Origin: Limimaricola cinnabarinus
Lineage (GTDB): Bacteria > Pseudomonadota > Alphaproteobacteria > Rhodobacterales > Rhodobacteraceae
DNA: 64,000 nucleotides
Direction of reading: 5' to 3'
Assembly (NCBI RefSeq): GCF_002723615.1
Contig: NZ_KZ304960.1
Span: 17,681 to 81,680, forward strand
In this document: piece by piece, positions 35,033-44,426 of the stretch
Position numbering within the stretch: the stretch's first letter is position 1
Layout of the letters: each line of letters starts with the position of its first letter
Made by a program: the position numbers and the translations under genes
Notes under the pieces: model-generated
What the model was told of the DNA's origin: nothing
Database searches by the model: none
Seen by the model: only the letters and a program-made list of their open reading frames with translations

Positions 35033-36234
35033 TCCTGATCCTCCATCTTCGTGCGCCGGAACGGGCCGTATCCCGTCAGCACCTCGATCTCCTCGTCCAC
35101 CGCCGCGCGCTCGGCCTCGAGATAGCGCGCCACGGCATCGCGGAACCCCGCATCCGCGATCCAGTGCAGCGACTGGGTCGGCACCGGCAGGTAGCCCCGC
35201 GCCAGCTTGTGCTCGCCCTGCGCGCCCGCCTCGACGCGGGTGAGGCCATGCGCCAGCGCCCAGTCGATGGCCTGATAGTAGCACAGCTCGAAATGCAGGA
35301 AGGGGTGGTGTTCGAGCGCGCCCCAGTAGCGGCCAAAGAGCGTGTCGCGGCCGATGAGGTTCAGCGCCCCCGCCACGGGCCGGTCGCCGTCGCGCGCGAG
35401 GATCAGCAGCATGTCGTCGCGCAGCGTCTCATGCGCGATCTCGAAGAATGCGCGGGTGAGATAGGGCGAGCCCCACTTCCGGCGGCCCGTGTCCTGATAG
35501 AAGGCCCAGACCGCGTCCCAGTGATGCGGCTCGATCTCCGCGCCGGTCAGGTGCTCGATCACCAGCCCCGAGGCTTGCGCGCCCGCGCGCTCCTTGCGGA
35601 TGGTCTTGCGCTTGCGCGAGGAAAGCGCGGCGAGAAAGCCGTCGAAGCTGCCATAGCCCTCGTCGATCCAGTGAAACTGCTGGCCCGTGCGGCGCATCAG
35701 CCCCATTTCCTCGCCCGCCTCGGCCTCGATGGAACTGCAGAAGGTGGCGTGCAGCGAGGACAGGCCATTATTGGCGGCAAGCTGCACCGCGCCCTGCACC
35801 AGCGCCGCCATGCCATCGGCCGCGTGGCCCGGCTTCGTCAGGAAGCGCCGCCCCGTGACCGGGGTGAAGGGCACGGCCATCTGCAGCTTGGGGTAATACT
35901 GCCCGCCCGCGCGCTCATAGGCATCGGCCCAGGCGTGGTCGAAGACGTATTCGCCCTGGCTGTGGCCCTTGGCGTAGAGCGGGGCGCAGGCGATCAGCGC
36001 GCCGCTCCGCCGCGCGGCGAGGTAATGCGGCTGCCAGCCGGTGCCCGGCCCGACCGAGCCGCTGTCTTCGAGCGCCGAAAGGAAGCGGTGCGTTGTGAAG
36101 GGATCGGAGGGGCGGCCGCCGCCTTCGGCTTCGGGGCAGGCGCAGCCGTCCCACTCGGCGGCGGGGATGTCGCGCAGGCTGGCATGGGCGGTGATCTCGA
36201 CCACCGCCGCGGGGTCCGTCTCTGTCTGGCTCAT
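35029..36234 (-). CDS. FemAB/GNAT-like protein (DUF482, COG3146)
   Basis: 401 residues with no signal or membrane segment. Family blocks are [42 protein letters not shown] with the basic [12 protein letters not shown], and [17 protein letters not shown] followed by G-A-Q-G-E-H-K. This is DUF482, related to the FemAB acyltransferases that use aminoacyl-tRNA, though the true reaction is not known. It is coupled to phhB by a 4-nt overlap. Confidence 0.87.
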   Translation of the reverse strand: MSQTETDPAAVVEITAHASLRDIPAAEWDGCACPEAEGGGRPSDPFTTHRFLSALEDSGSVGPGTGWQPHYLAARRSGALIACAPLYAKGHSQGEYVFDHAWADAYERAGGQYYPKLQMAVPFTPVTGRRFLTKPGHAADGMAALVQGAVQLAANNGLSSLHATFCSSIEAEAGEEMGLMRRTGQQFHWIDEGYGSFDGFLAALSSRKRKTIRKERAGAQASGLVIEHLTGAEIEPHHWDAVWAFYQDTGRRKWGSPYLTRAFFEIAHETLRDDMLLILARDGDRPVAGALNLIGRDTLFGRYWGALEHHPFLHFELCYYQAIDWALAHGLTRVEAGAQGEHKLARGYLPVPTQSLHWIADAGFRDAVARYLEAERAAVDEEIEVLTGYGPFRRTKMEDQE

Positions 36235-36265
36235 GGCCGCAGAGTTGGCCCCCCGCGGCCCGGGG

Positions 36266-37042
36266 TCAAGCGGGGGCGGGCCCCGGCAGGTAGCCTTCGA
36301 AGGTCACGTTGTCGGCAATGCGCCGCGCTTCCTCTTCCTCTTCGGGCGAGCGGGTGGTCCAGCACAGCACCTTCGCGCCCTGCGCCTGAAGCTCGGCGAC
36401 GCGGGGCCGGTCGAGATCATTCGCCTCGTGGCTGATGAAGCCGGCGCCGAGATTGTCGTAATCGGGGATCTCGCGCAGCCGCGCGGCGACGCGCGGCGAC
36501 AGGTCGGGCCACGCTTCGGCATCGAAGCCGCAGGTGATGAGCCCGCGCGGCAGGTCGGGCGCGAGCCGGGCCATCTCCGAGACCGAATGCGGGTTGAACG
36601 ACATCACCGCCACCGGACCGGCATAGCCTTCGAGCGCGCGCGCGACGGCGGCTTCGGTCACGCCGACATTGGGGCCGAGCGTGTAGTCGTGATCCTTGAT
36701 CTCGATCAGCAGCGGCGCGCGGCCCGCGACGAGGTCGAGCACCGCGCCCAGCGTCGGGATGGTGTCGGCGCTGCCGATGAGGGAGATCTCGCCCAGCGCC
36801 TCGGCGGTCTGGCTCGCCACGAGACCGCGTGCGGTGGTCAGCCGCTCGAGGCTGGCATCGTGGAACACCATCGCCTCGCCATCATGCGAGGCGCGCAGGT
36901 CGATCTCGATGCCGTAGCCCGCCTCGACGGCGGCGCGCACCGCCGAGAGCGAATTCTCGGGCCGCCCCGCGCCGTGAAAGCCGCGATGCGCGATGGGGCG
37001 GTCGAGAAAGGCGGCGGGCAGCTCGGGGGCGGGGCGCCTCAT
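36266..37042 (-). CDS. Glycerophosphodiester phosphodiesterase
   Basis: 258 residues, cytoplasmic form without a signal peptide. The GDPD catalytic set is visible: H19-R20, Glu29 in R-P-E-N-S, Glu46-x-Asp48 in I-E-I-D-L, and His61 in V-F-H-D. It splits glycerophosphodiesters into glycerol-3-phosphate and an alcohol, recycling phospholipid head groups. The start overlaps the ridA stop by 4 nt, so the two are cotranscribed. E. coli UgpQ is the nearest functional parallel. Confidence 0.92.
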   Translation of the reverse strand: MRRPAPELPAAFLDRPIAHRGFHGAGRPENSLSAVRAAVEAGYGIEIDLRASHDGEAMVFHDASLERLTTARGLVASQTAEALGEISLIGSADTIPTLGAVLDLVAGRAPLLIEIKDHDYTLGPNVGVTEAAVARALEGYAGPVAVMSFNPHSVSEMARLAPDLPRGLITCGFDAEAWPDLSPRVAARLREIPDYDNLGAGFISHEANDLDRPRVAELQAQGAKVLCWTTRSPEEEEEARRIADNVTFEGYLPGPAPA

Positions 37043-37509
37043 GCGAGCGCGAAGACGGCTTCGATCTCGACCGCGACACCGAGCGGCAGCGCCGCGACGC
37101 CCACCGCCGAGCGCGCGTGCCGCCCGGCTTCGCCCAGAAGCTCGACCATCAGGTCGGAGGCGCCGTTGATCACCTTGGGCTGCTCGGTGAAACCGGGCGT
37201 CGAGGCGACGAAACCGGTGAGCTTCACCAGCCGCGCGATGCGGCCCAGATCGCCGTCGCAGGCGGCGCGGGCCTGCGCCAGAAGGCTCAGCGCGCAGGCC
37301 TGCGCGGCCTTGGCGCCCTCTTCGGTGGTCATGCCGTCGCCCAGGCGGCCGGTGATCAGCCCGTCCGGCCCGGCGGCGATCTGGCCCGAGACGTAGAGCA
37401 GCCCGTCATGGATGACGAAGGGCTCGTAATTGGCCGCCGGCTTGGGCGCTTCGGGCAGCGCGAGCCCCATTTCAGTCAGCTTGTCGTTGATACCTGCCGC
37501 ATCGATCAT
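37039..37509 (-). CDS. RidA family protein (YjgF/YER057c/UK114)
   Basis: 156 residues from the ATG at 37507-37509, longer than the 125-130 residues of archetypal RidA and in the size range of the COG0251 subgroup with an N-terminal extension (NDKLTEMGLALPEAPKPAAN). Typical blocks are LLYVSGQIAAGPDG, Q-A-C-A-L-S-L-L, R-L-V-K-L-T-G-F-V-A-S and S-A-V-G-V-A-A-L-P. RidA proteins hydrolyse reactive enamine/imine intermediates, but the Arg that defines the active form is not obvious, so activity is uncertain. It is cotranscribed with the gdpD gene. Confidence 0.9.
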   Translation of the reverse strand: MIDAAGINDKLTEMGLALPEAPKPAANYEPFVIHDGLLYVSGQIAAGPDGLITGRLGDGMTTEEGAKAAQACALSLLAQARAACDGDLGRIARLVKLTGFVASTPGFTEQPKVINGASDLMVELLGEAGRHARSAVGVAALPLGVAVEIEAVFALA

Positions 37510-37533
37510 GGTGTCGTTCCCCTCGGAGATGTT

Positions 37534-37557
37534 CCGGCGCAAGCTAGCCTGCGCCGG
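37534..37557. other. Palindromic hairpin between hlyD-type gene and ridA
   Basis: CCGGCGCA at 37534-37541 pairs perfectly with TGCGCCGG at 37550-37557 around an 8-nt loop containing CTAG. There is no T tail. It may slow transcription between the secretion genes and ridA, or be an operator. Confidence 0.45.
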
Positions 37558-37581
37558 GCGGGGGGACAACGCCTGCCGGGC

Positions 37582-38901
37582 TCAACCCTCGCGGAAGGCG
37601 CGGGCGAAGTAATCGGCCAGCGGCTTGACGAGATAGGCCAGCGGCGTGCGGTCCGAGGTGCGGATATAGGCCTCGACCGGCATGCCGGGGATCAGCGTCA
37701 TGTCGCCGGGCAGCTTGTCGATCTCGCCTTCCGACAGGCGAATCTCCGTGCGGTAGTAGGAGATCGGCTGCTGCTCGTCCTGGAAGGCGTCGGCCGAGAT
37801 CTGCACCACCTGGCCAGTCAGCTCGGGCGTGCGGCGCTGGTCGAAGGCGGGCAGGCGCAGCACCACCTCCTGGCCGAGATGCAGCTGGTCGATGTCGGTG
37901 GGTTGCACCTGCGTGGCGATCACCAGCGGCCGGTCCTGCGGCACGATGTAGAGCACCGGCTCGGCGGGGCGGATCACCGAGCGGGGGGTAAAGACGGTCA
38001 GCCCGTAGACGATGCCGCCCACGGGCGCGCGGATGTCGAGCCGGTCGAGCCGGGTCAGCAGCGCCCGGCGGCGGTTCGACAGCTCGATCTCGTTGAACTG
38101 CAGGTCGCGCAGCTGAGTGATCGCCTCCTGCCGCCGGGTCGAGGCGAGCTTGAGGATCTCGATCTCGATCTCGGCGATGCGGCCACCGGCCTGGGCCTTG
38201 GAGGCCCTGAGCTCGCCCTGCCGCCCGAGCAGGTTGGCCTGCTCGCGTTGCAGGGTCAGCACCCGCGTCGCCTGCGCGAGGCCGCGGTCGAGCAGGGATT
38301 GCTGGTTGGCCAGCTCGCTCTCGATGAGCTGCAGCTGGTTCGCGATGGCTTCCTCCTGCGATTCGATCCCGACGATCTGATCGCTGATCTGCTCGCGCTG
38401 GCGGGCGAGCTGCTCGGCCTGGCGGTTCTCGCTCTCGATCCGGGCCGCCTGCAGGCGCCTTTGGCCCTCCATCAGCTCGGGCGCGATCGGGTTGTCGGTC
38501 TCGAGCAGCAGCGGATCGAAGCTGAGCGTGTCGGCATCGTCGCGCTCGGCCTCGAGCCGGGCGCGGCGCGACAGCACCTCCAGAAGCTGGCCCTCGACCA
38601 CCGCCAGCTCGGAGCGCAGCTGTTCGGGGTCGAGCCGGATCAGGAGCTGGTCGGTCTCGACCATGTCGCCCTCGTCGACGAGGATCTCCGCGACGACGCC
38701 GCCATCGGGGTGCTGGACGATCTGCCGGTTGCGATCGACCTCGATCCGGCCGGAGGCCACCACGGCGCCGGAGATCTGGCTCACCGCCGCCCAGGTGCCA
38801 AAGCCGCCGAGCAGCACCGCGAGGCCGAGAAACCCGGCGATCAGCGGCCTTGCGGCGGACCACAGGCTGGGCGCGTCGGAGGGGGAGAGGGGCTTGCGCA
38901 T
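37582..38901 (-). CDS. HlyD family type I secretion membrane-fusion protein
   Basis: 439 residues from the ATG at 38899-38901 (a GTG sits just before it). One N-terminal membrane segment ([21 protein letters not shown]) is followed by the lipoyl-like half [13 protein letters not shown], a long coiled coil (about residues 90-290) and the beta-barrel domain. It bridges the inner-membrane ABC transporter and a TolC-type outer-membrane duct. It directly follows the ABC gene. No outer-membrane partner lies in the window. Confidence 0.92.
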   Translation of the reverse strand: MRKPLSPSDAPSLWSAARPLIAGFLGLAVLLGGFGTWAAVSQISGAVVASGRIEVDRNRQIVQHPDGGVVAEILVDEGDMVETDQLLIRLDPEQLRSELAVVEGQLLEVLSRRARLEAERDDADTLSFDPLLLETDNPIAPELMEGQRRLQAARIESENRQAEQLARQREQISDQIVGIESQEEAIANQLQLIESELANQQSLLDRGLAQATRVLTLQREQANLLGRQGELRASKAQAGGRIAEIEIEILKLASTRRQEAITQLRDLQFNEIELSNRRRALLTRLDRLDIRAPVGGIVYGLTVFTPRSVIRPAEPVLYIVPQDRPLVIATQVQPTDIDQLHLGQEVVLRLPAFDQRRTPELTGQVVQISADAFQDEQQPISYYRTEIRLSEGEIDKLPGDMTLIPGMPVEAYIRTSDRTPLAYLVKPLADYFARAFREG

Positions 38902-40640
38902 CACGACACCCCCCCGCCGGCGGTGCCGGAGGCGGCGATCTCGCGGTGGTTCTGCACCGTTTCGCGCAGCACCTCCTCCTTGGGGCCGAAGGCGCGCCGC
39001 CCGCCGCTTTCGATCATCAGGATCGTGTCGCATTCGGCGATGGCGGCGGGGCGATGGGCCATGATCAGCACGCATTTCTTGTGCGCCTTGGCGTCGCGGA
39101 TCGCCTGGTTGAGGGCGGTGGAGCCGGAATTGTCGAGGTTGGAGTTGGGCTCGTCGAGCACCAGGATCACCGGATCGCCGTAGAGCGCGCGCGCGAGGCC
39201 GATCCTCTGGATCTGGCCGCCCGACAGCCGCCCGCCCTTGGAGGAGACGCGGGTGTCGTAGCCCTCGGGCAGCTTGAGGATCATCTCGTGGGCGGCGGCG
39301 GCGCGGGCGGCGCGCACCACCTCGGCGTCGTCGGGGGTGAGCGACATGCGGGCGATGTTTTCCTTGATCGTGCCGTCGAACAGCGTGACCTGCTGGGGCA
39401 GGTAGCCGATATAGCTGCCCAGCACGTCGGGATCGTATTGGTCGAGACTGGCGCCATCGAGGCGGATCTTGCCAGCGGCGGGCCGCCACAGACCGGTCAG
39501 GGCACGCGCCAGCGTCGACTTGCCGGCGCCAGAGGGGCCGATCACGCCGACCGCCTGGCCCGGCTCGACCTGAAAGCTCATCATCCGCAGCGCGGCCTGG
39601 TTCTCGCCGGGCGGCAGCACGGTCACCTGCTCGCAGGACAGCCGCGCCTTGGGGCGGGGCAGGGTGGTGCGCTGTTCCTCGGGGCGGATCTCTCCCAGAA
39701 GGACGGCCAGCCGGCGCCAGCCCTCGCGGGCGCGCTGCACCGAGGGCCACTGGTTCACGATCATCTCGATCGGCGCCAGCGCCCGGCCCAGCAGGATCGA
39801 GCCCGCGATCATCGCGCCGGGCGTCATCTGGCCCTGCAGCACGAGATAGGCGCCAAGGCCGAGCATGCCCGATTGCAGCATCAGCCGGAACGCCTTGATG
39901 ACCGAGGAGAAGCCGCCGCCGGTATCGGTGGCGCCGATCGAGGCGGAAAGCGAGCGCGCGCGCGCCTCGTTCCAGCGCCCGAAGGCCGCGCCGCGCATGC
40001 CCAGAGCCTGCACCATGTCCGAATCGTGCCGGATCTGGGTGCCGAGTTGCTCGGACTGGAAGGTGGTGTCGTTGGCCTCCTCGAGCTGCTTGCGGGTCAT
40101 CAGCTGGTTGGCCAGGGCCATGATGATCAGGATCACCGCCCCGCTAACGCCGAGCAGGCCGAGCATCGGGTGAAACAGGAAGATGCCGAAGAAGAAGACC
40201 GGCGCGAAGGGCAGGTCGAACCCGCTCATCAGCACCGGAGAGGCGATCAGCCGCTGCACCGATTCGAGATCGCGCTGCGCGGTCGCGGCCTCGGCCCGGG
40301 CCTTCTGGCCCGAGCTGGCACGCAGGGCCGCGGAAAACACCCGCTGGTCGAGCCGGGCCTGAAAGCGCGCCGCAATGCGGTTCATCACCCGGCCGCGCAC
40401 CATGTCCAGAAGGCCCATCATCGAATAGAGAAAGACCACCAGCACCGACAGCGCCACCAGCGTCGCGATCGAGCGCGAGCCCAGCACGCGGTCATAGACG
40501 TTCATCATGTAAAGCGGGCCGGTCAGCATCAGAAGGTTGACGACCAGGCTGAAAATGGCAACGGCCCAGTAGAGCCAGCGGCTCTGGGCACGGGCTTCGC
40601 GGAGTTCTTCGGCGCCGAGGGAGGCCGCATCTCTTGTCAT
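38901..40640 (-). CDS. Type I secretion ABC transporter (PrtD-like permease/ATPase)
   Basis: 579 residues from the ATG at 40638-40640; ATGs at 40652 and 40658 are alternatives. A six-segment membrane domain is followed by an ATPase with Walker [10 protein letters not shown], signature LSGGQ, Walker [14 protein letters not shown] and the switch His in M-A-H-R-P. There is no C39 peptidase domain, so it is PrtD-like and should export RTX-type or other proteins with a C-terminal signal. No RTX substrate is present in the window. Its stop overlaps the hlyD-type start. Confidence 0.93.
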   Translation of the reverse strand: MTRDAASLGAEELREARAQSRWLYWAVAIFSLVVNLLMLTGPLYMMNVYDRVLGSRSIATLVALSVLVVFLYSMMGLLDMVRGRVMNRIAARFQARLDQRVFSAALRASSGQKARAEAATAQRDLESVQRLIASPVLMSGFDLPFAPVFFFGIFLFHPMLGLLGVSGAVILIIMALANQLMTRKQLEEANDTTFQSEQLGTQIRHDSDMVQALGMRGAAFGRWNEARARSLSASIGATDTGGGFSSVIKAFRLMLQSGMLGLGAYLVLQGQMTPGAMIAGSILLGRALAPIEMIVNQWPSVQRAREGWRRLAVLLGEIRPEEQRTTLPRPKARLSCEQVTVLPPGENQAALRMMSFQVEPGQAVGVIGPSGAGKSTLARALTGLWRPAAGKIRLDGASLDQYDPDVLGSYIGYLPQQVTLFDGTIKENIARMSLTPDDAEVVRAARAAAAHEMILKLPEGYDTRVSSKGGRLSGGQIQRIGLARALYGDPVILVLDEPNSNLDNSGSTALNQAIRDAKAHKKCVLIMAHRPAAIAECDTILMIESGGRRAFGPKEEVLRETVQNHREIAASGTAGGGVS

Positions 40641-40805
40641 GTCATTCCCCATTCGCATCCCGGCCGGGCCACGCCGATCGCAGCCGCCGCCTCCCTCATG
40701 CTTAGAGCAAAGACGCCCTTCTGGGTAGCGTCACGCCGCGGTTGAGCCGCGATTGTGCCCCCTGCGGTTCTGGACCTCGCGCGCCGCACCGCTAGCTTGC
40801 AGCAC

Positions 40806-41462
40806 ATGACTTTGCGAAACGTGAATCCGATTGTTCTCGCCACGGGGCTTGCCCTGACCGCCGCGCCGGGGGCCGCGACACCCTATGACGGGCTGTATCG
40901 CAGCACCGGCGAGGCCGATTGCGGCCAGGTCGGCGTCGAGGGCGGGGCGCTGCGCATCCGCGACGGGCTGTTCGAGGGCATCGGCAGCGCCTGCCAGATG
41001 ACACGGCCGGTGGATGTCGTCGACATGGACGCCACGCTCTACACCATGGAATGCACCGCCGGGGACACGCGCTGGACCGAGCGGGCGCTGCTGATGAAGG
41101 CGGCGCAGGATGAGGGGCTGATCATGCTGTGGAACGGCTATGCCTTCCGCTATGCCAGCTGCGACGCGCCCGTCACCGCGCAGGAGAGCGCCAGCCCCTC
41201 GGCCGCGGAAATCACCGAAACGCCGCCGGCCACGCAGGAGGCCGATGCGCTGCCCGCCACGGATGCGCCGGATGCGGCGGGCGCGGACGGGTTGCCGCCG
41301 CCGCGGATCGTCCTGCCTTCGGTGGCCTTGCCGCGGGTCGTCCTGCCCTCGGTCGCGCTGCCCGCCCCCGATGATGGCCCAGAGGACGGGCCGGATGACG
41401 GCTCGGGCGAGGCGCGCGGCGGCACCGCCGCGCAGATCGAGCTGCCCGACGAGGCCGGCTGA
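40806..41462 (+). CDS. Uncharacterised secreted proline-rich protein
   Basis: 218 residues from the ATG at 40806, with a signal peptide ending near A-A-P-G-A-A-T. Residues about 24-115 form a small cysteine-containing domain (D-C-G-Q, S-A-C-Q, M-E-C-T, A-S-C-D). The rest is an acidic, low-complexity tail with the duplicated unit V-L-P-S-V-A-L-P, which appears twice around residues 175-195. I do not recognise a family. It is divergent from the type I secretion genes and converges on PBP1A. The tail may be an extended linker in the periplasm. Confidence 0.7.
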   Translation: MTLRNVNPIVLATGLALTAAPGAATPYDGLYRSTGEADCGQVGVEGGALRIRDGLFEGIGSACQMTRPVDVVDMDATLYTMECTAGDTRWTERALLMKAAQDEGLIMLWNGYAFRYASCDAPVTAQESASPSAAEITETPPATQEADALPATDAPDAAGADGLPPPRIVLPSVALPRVVLPSVALPAPDDGPEDGPDDGSGEARGGTAAQIELPDEAG

Positions 41463-41467
41463 GCGGG

Positions 41468-43768
41468 CTAGTTGCCCGCCCCGCCGAGGATGTTGGTGAG
41501 CACATCGAGGATGAGCCCCTCGCGGTCCCGCTGTTCGGGGGCCGGGGCCGGTTCGGCGCCCTGCGGCGCACCCAGCATCTCGCGCAGCAGCCGGTCGGTT
41601 TCGGGGTCGCTGGCCTGCCCGTTCGAGGGCGAGACATCCTGCGACGCCGCCCCGACGATGGTGTCGGCCGCCGCCGGTTCCGGCACCCGCATCGGCAGCG
41701 GCTTGACCGGCTGACCGTCGAGCACGCGCGTCATGGTCTCGCGCCAGATCGTGGCGGGCAGGCCGCCGCCGGTGACGCCCGACAGCGGGCGGTTGTCGTC
41801 GTAGCCCATCCAGACGCCGGCCACGTAATCGCCCGCGAAGCCCACGAACCACGCATCGCGCGCGCCCTGGGTGGTGCCGGTCTTGCCCGCCACTTCCCAG
41901 CCATCGATCCGCGCCCGCCCGCCGGTGCCCTCGGCCACGACGCGGCTCATCATCCAAGTGAGCTTTTCGGCGGCCTCCTGGCTGATCACCCGCTCGCCGA
42001 TGCCGCCGCCGGTGCCCATGAGCGGCGTGTCGTCGCCCTTGAGGCGCAGCTCCACGAGGCCGTAAGGGGTCACCGAGGAGCCGCCATTGAGGATGCCCGC
42101 ATAGGCGCCGGTCATCTCCAGCAGCGTGCTTTCCGACACACCCAGCGCCAGCGCCGGCCCGGCGGCGAGATCGCTGTCGATGCCGAACATCGAGGCCACG
42201 GTGCGCACGTTCTCGCGCCCGGCCTGCTCCGAGATCTTCACCGCCGGGATGTTGCGGCTTTCGGCCAGCGCCTCGGTCAGGGTCACCATGCCGTCATATC
42301 TGCGGTCGTAATTCTCGGGCGACCACGACCCCGAGCCGGGGATGTTCATGGTCAGCGGGCTGTCATCGACGAGATCGAAGGGCTGCATGCCGAGATCGAG
42401 CGCCGCGGCGTAGATGAAGGGCTTGAAGGCCGAGCCGGTCTGGCGCAGCGCCTGCGTGGCGCGGTTGAAGGCGCCCGAGGCCGAGACGTTGCGCCCGCCC
42501 ACCATGGCGCGCACCGCGCCGTCGGCGCTCATCACCACGATCGCGGCCTGCGCCTCGGAGCCGGGGGAAACCCGCTCCTCGAACACCTGCAGCAGCGCCT
42601 GCTCGGCCGCGGTTTGGATGCGCGGGTCGAGCGTGGTGCGGATCACCACGTCCTCGGTGGTGTCGCGGGTGAAGAACTCGGGCCCCGTATCCATCACCCA
42701 GTCGGCGAAATAGCCGCCCTGGTCCTGCTGGGCCGTGGCCGAGAGCGTCGCGGGGTTCGCGCGCGCGGCCTCCGCCTCCGAGGCGGAAAGATAGTCCTGC
42801 TGCTCCATCAGCCCGACGATGACCCGCGCCCGGTCCTGGCTGCGGGCGAGGTTGTTGGTCGGCGCATAGGTGGTCGGCGCCTTCAGAAGCCCCGCCAGCA
42901 TCGCCGCCTCGGCCGGGTTCACCTGGCCCGCGGATTTGCCGAAATAGCGCTGCGAGGCGGCTTCGAAGCCGCGCGTGCCGGCACCGAGATAGGCGCGGTT
43001 GAGGTAGATCGTCAGGATCTCCTCCTTGGAATAGCGCGCCTCCATCGCCATCGCGTAGACCGCCTCCTGGACCTTGCGCCACAGCGTGGTGCGGCGGCAA
43101 TCGGCCTCGTAGGCGGCCTCGCTTTCCCAGGTCTCGGGGTCGAAGGGCTTGCCCAGGCACAGGAGCTTCGCGGTCTGCTGGGTGATGGTCGAGCCGCCAT
43201 TGCCGGAAAGCGGCCCGCGCCCTTCGGAGAGGTTGATGCGGATGGCGCTGGCGATGCCCTGCGGATCGACGCCCGGATGCCACCAGAAGCGCCGGTCCTC
43301 GGTCGCGACCACGGCGTTGCGCAGATGCGGGGAGATGGTGTCGGCGGTGACCATGCCGCCGAACTGGTCGCCGCGCCAGGCAAAGGTCGCGCCGTCGCGG
43401 TCGAGCAGGGTCACCGAGCCGCGCGCCCGCCCGTCGACCAGATTGGTGACCGGCGGGAGCTGCGCCGCGTAATAGGCGACGCCAAGCCCGATCACGAGCG
43501 CCAGCACCATGGCGATGCGCCAGCCGACGCCCCAGACCACGCGCAGCACGAAGCGCATCAGCCCCCGCACCATCGCCGCGGCGAAGCCCAGTGGTCCGCG
43601 CGGCGCAGGGCGGGTTGCGCGGGCGCTGCGCTTGCGCGGCTTGGCGGCCTGCGTCGCGCGCCCCTTGGCCTTCGGGGCGGAGCCGCCGCCCTCCTTGCGG
43701 GCTCCCTTGCCCGCACCGTAGCGCCGCTCCGCCATGAGAGGCGGTCTTTTGCCGTTGCTCGCGCTCAT
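41468..43768 (-). CDS. Penicillin-binding protein 1A family transglycosylase/transpeptidase
   Basis: 766 residues from the ATG at 43766-43768; another ATG at 43733-43735 is possible. A basic N-terminal tail precedes one membrane segment. The GT51 glycosyltransferase domain shows E-D-R-R-F-W-W-H-P-G and GGSTITQQTAKLL. The transpeptidase domain has SxxK as G-S-A-F-K-P-F, S-x-N as E-S-R-N-I-P and KTG as AGKTGTT. The C-terminal tail is acidic and Pro-rich. It polymerises and crosslinks peptidoglycan. Three PBP1-type genes often coexist in this order, and this one resembles the 'PBP1A family' with a short C-terminus. Confidence 0.93.
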   Translation of the reverse strand: MSASNGKRPPLMAERRYGAGKGARKEGGGSAPKAKGRATQAAKPRKRSARATRPAPRGPLGFAAAMVRGLMRFVLRVVWGVGWRIAMVLALVIGLGVAYYAAQLPPVTNLVDGRARGSVTLLDRDGATFAWRGDQFGGMVTADTISPHLRNAVVATEDRRFWWHPGVDPQGIASAIRINLSEGRGPLSGNGGSTITQQTAKLLCLGKPFDPETWESEAAYEADCRRTTLWRKVQEAVYAMAMEARYSKEEILTIYLNRAYLGAGTRGFEAASQRYFGKSAGQVNPAEAAMLAGLLKAPTTYAPTNNLARSQDRARVIVGLMEQQDYLSASEAEAARANPATLSATAQQDQGGYFADWVMDTGPEFFTRDTTEDVVIRTTLDPRIQTAAEQALLQVFEERVSPGSEAQAAIVVMSADGAVRAMVGGRNVSASGAFNRATQALRQTGSAFKPFIYAAALDLGMQPFDLVDDSPLTMNIPGSGSWSPENYDRRYDGMVTLTEALAESRNIPAVKISEQAGRENVRTVASMFGIDSDLAAGPALALGVSESTLLEMTGAYAGILNGGSSVTPYGLVELRLKGDDTPLMGTGGGIGERVISQEAAEKLTWMMSRVVAEGTGGRARIDGWEVAGKTGTTQGARDAWFVGFAGDYVAGVWMGYDDNRPLSGVTGGGLPATIWRETMTRVLDGQPVKPLPMRVPEPAAADTIVGAASQDVSPSNGQASDPETDRLLREMLGAPQGAEPAPAPEQRDREGLILDVLTNILGGAGN

Positions 43769-43892
43769 CTGCCGCTGCCTGTCCGTTTTGATCGGCGGCC
43801 ACCATAGCCGCATCGCAGCGGAATGTTGAGCGGCGGGGATTTGCCCTATCGGCTTTTTTACGCCGCCCATGAATCGGGCATTCGCCCGCTTA

Positions 43893-43909
43893 TGTGCAAG
43901 AATTGTGCA
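43893..43909 (+). promoter_or_regulatory. Possible regulatory site upstream of glnK
   Basis: Two TGTGCA hexamers are separated by 5 nt (43893-43898 and 43904-43909), about 130 nt before the glnK start. The spacing resembles the NtrC pattern TGCAC-N5-GTGCA in outline only: the half-sites here are direct, not inverted. No clear sigma-54 box could be seen. Confidence 0.3.
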
Positions 43910-44036
43910 TGCTGCCCGGCTCAAGGCAGGGCGCGGCCCCGCGCCACGCTTGCCCCGAAGGCAGGAAGGCGCGCTCCTGAAAAAGCCGCGGCCCGAAGCC
44001 GGGGCCTTGCCGAACCGCCGCCACAAGGGGACCGAC

Positions 44037-44375
44037 GTGAAACTCATCATCGCAACGATCAAGCCGTTCAAGCTCGAGGAGGTGCGCGAGGCGCTGACCG
44101 CCCAGGGCGTGCGCGGCATGATGGTGACCGAGATCAAGGGCTTCGGCTCTCAGTCCGGCCACACCGAGATCTATCGCGGCGCGGAATACGCCGTGAACTT
44201 CGTGCCGAAGGTCAAGCTCGAGATCGTGGTTTCCGAGAGCCTGGCCGAGCAGGTGGTGGCGAGCATCGCCCGCACCGCCCGCACCGACAAGATCGGCGAC
44301 GGCAAGATCTTCGTGCTCGATGTCGAAAGCGCGCTGCGCGTGCGCACCGGCGAAACCGACGACGACGCGCTCTGA
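44037..44375 (+). CDS. glnK: P-II family nitrogen regulator GlnK
   Basis: 112 residues from the GTG at 44037, 6 nt after AAGGGG; this start reproduces the canonical length and the beginning (M)KLIIATIKPFKL. The T-loop Tyr51, the site of uridylylation, is in Y-R-G-A-E-Y. The B and C loops (GDGKIFV, R-T-G-E) are intact. GlnK senses glutamine and 2-oxoglutarate and blocks the AmtB channel when nitrogen is plentiful. It forms the classic glnK-amtB pair. Confidence 0.96.
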   Translation: MKLIIATIKPFKLEEVREALTAQGVRGMMVTEIKGFGSQSGHTEIYRGAEYAVNFVPKVKLEIVVSESLAEQVVASIARTARTDKIGDGKIFVLDVESALRVRTGETDDDAL

Positions 44376-44426
44376 GACGCGCGCCGAGACGCGCTTCCAG
44401 CGTTCCTCCCCAGGAGACCTGATCCC

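Noticed and set aside
43893-43909. Confirmed NtrC/sigma-54 promoter for glnK
   Set aside because: The two TGTGCA copies are direct rather than inverted, and no TGGCAC-N5-TTGC box is convincing. Kept only as a weak regulatory candidate.
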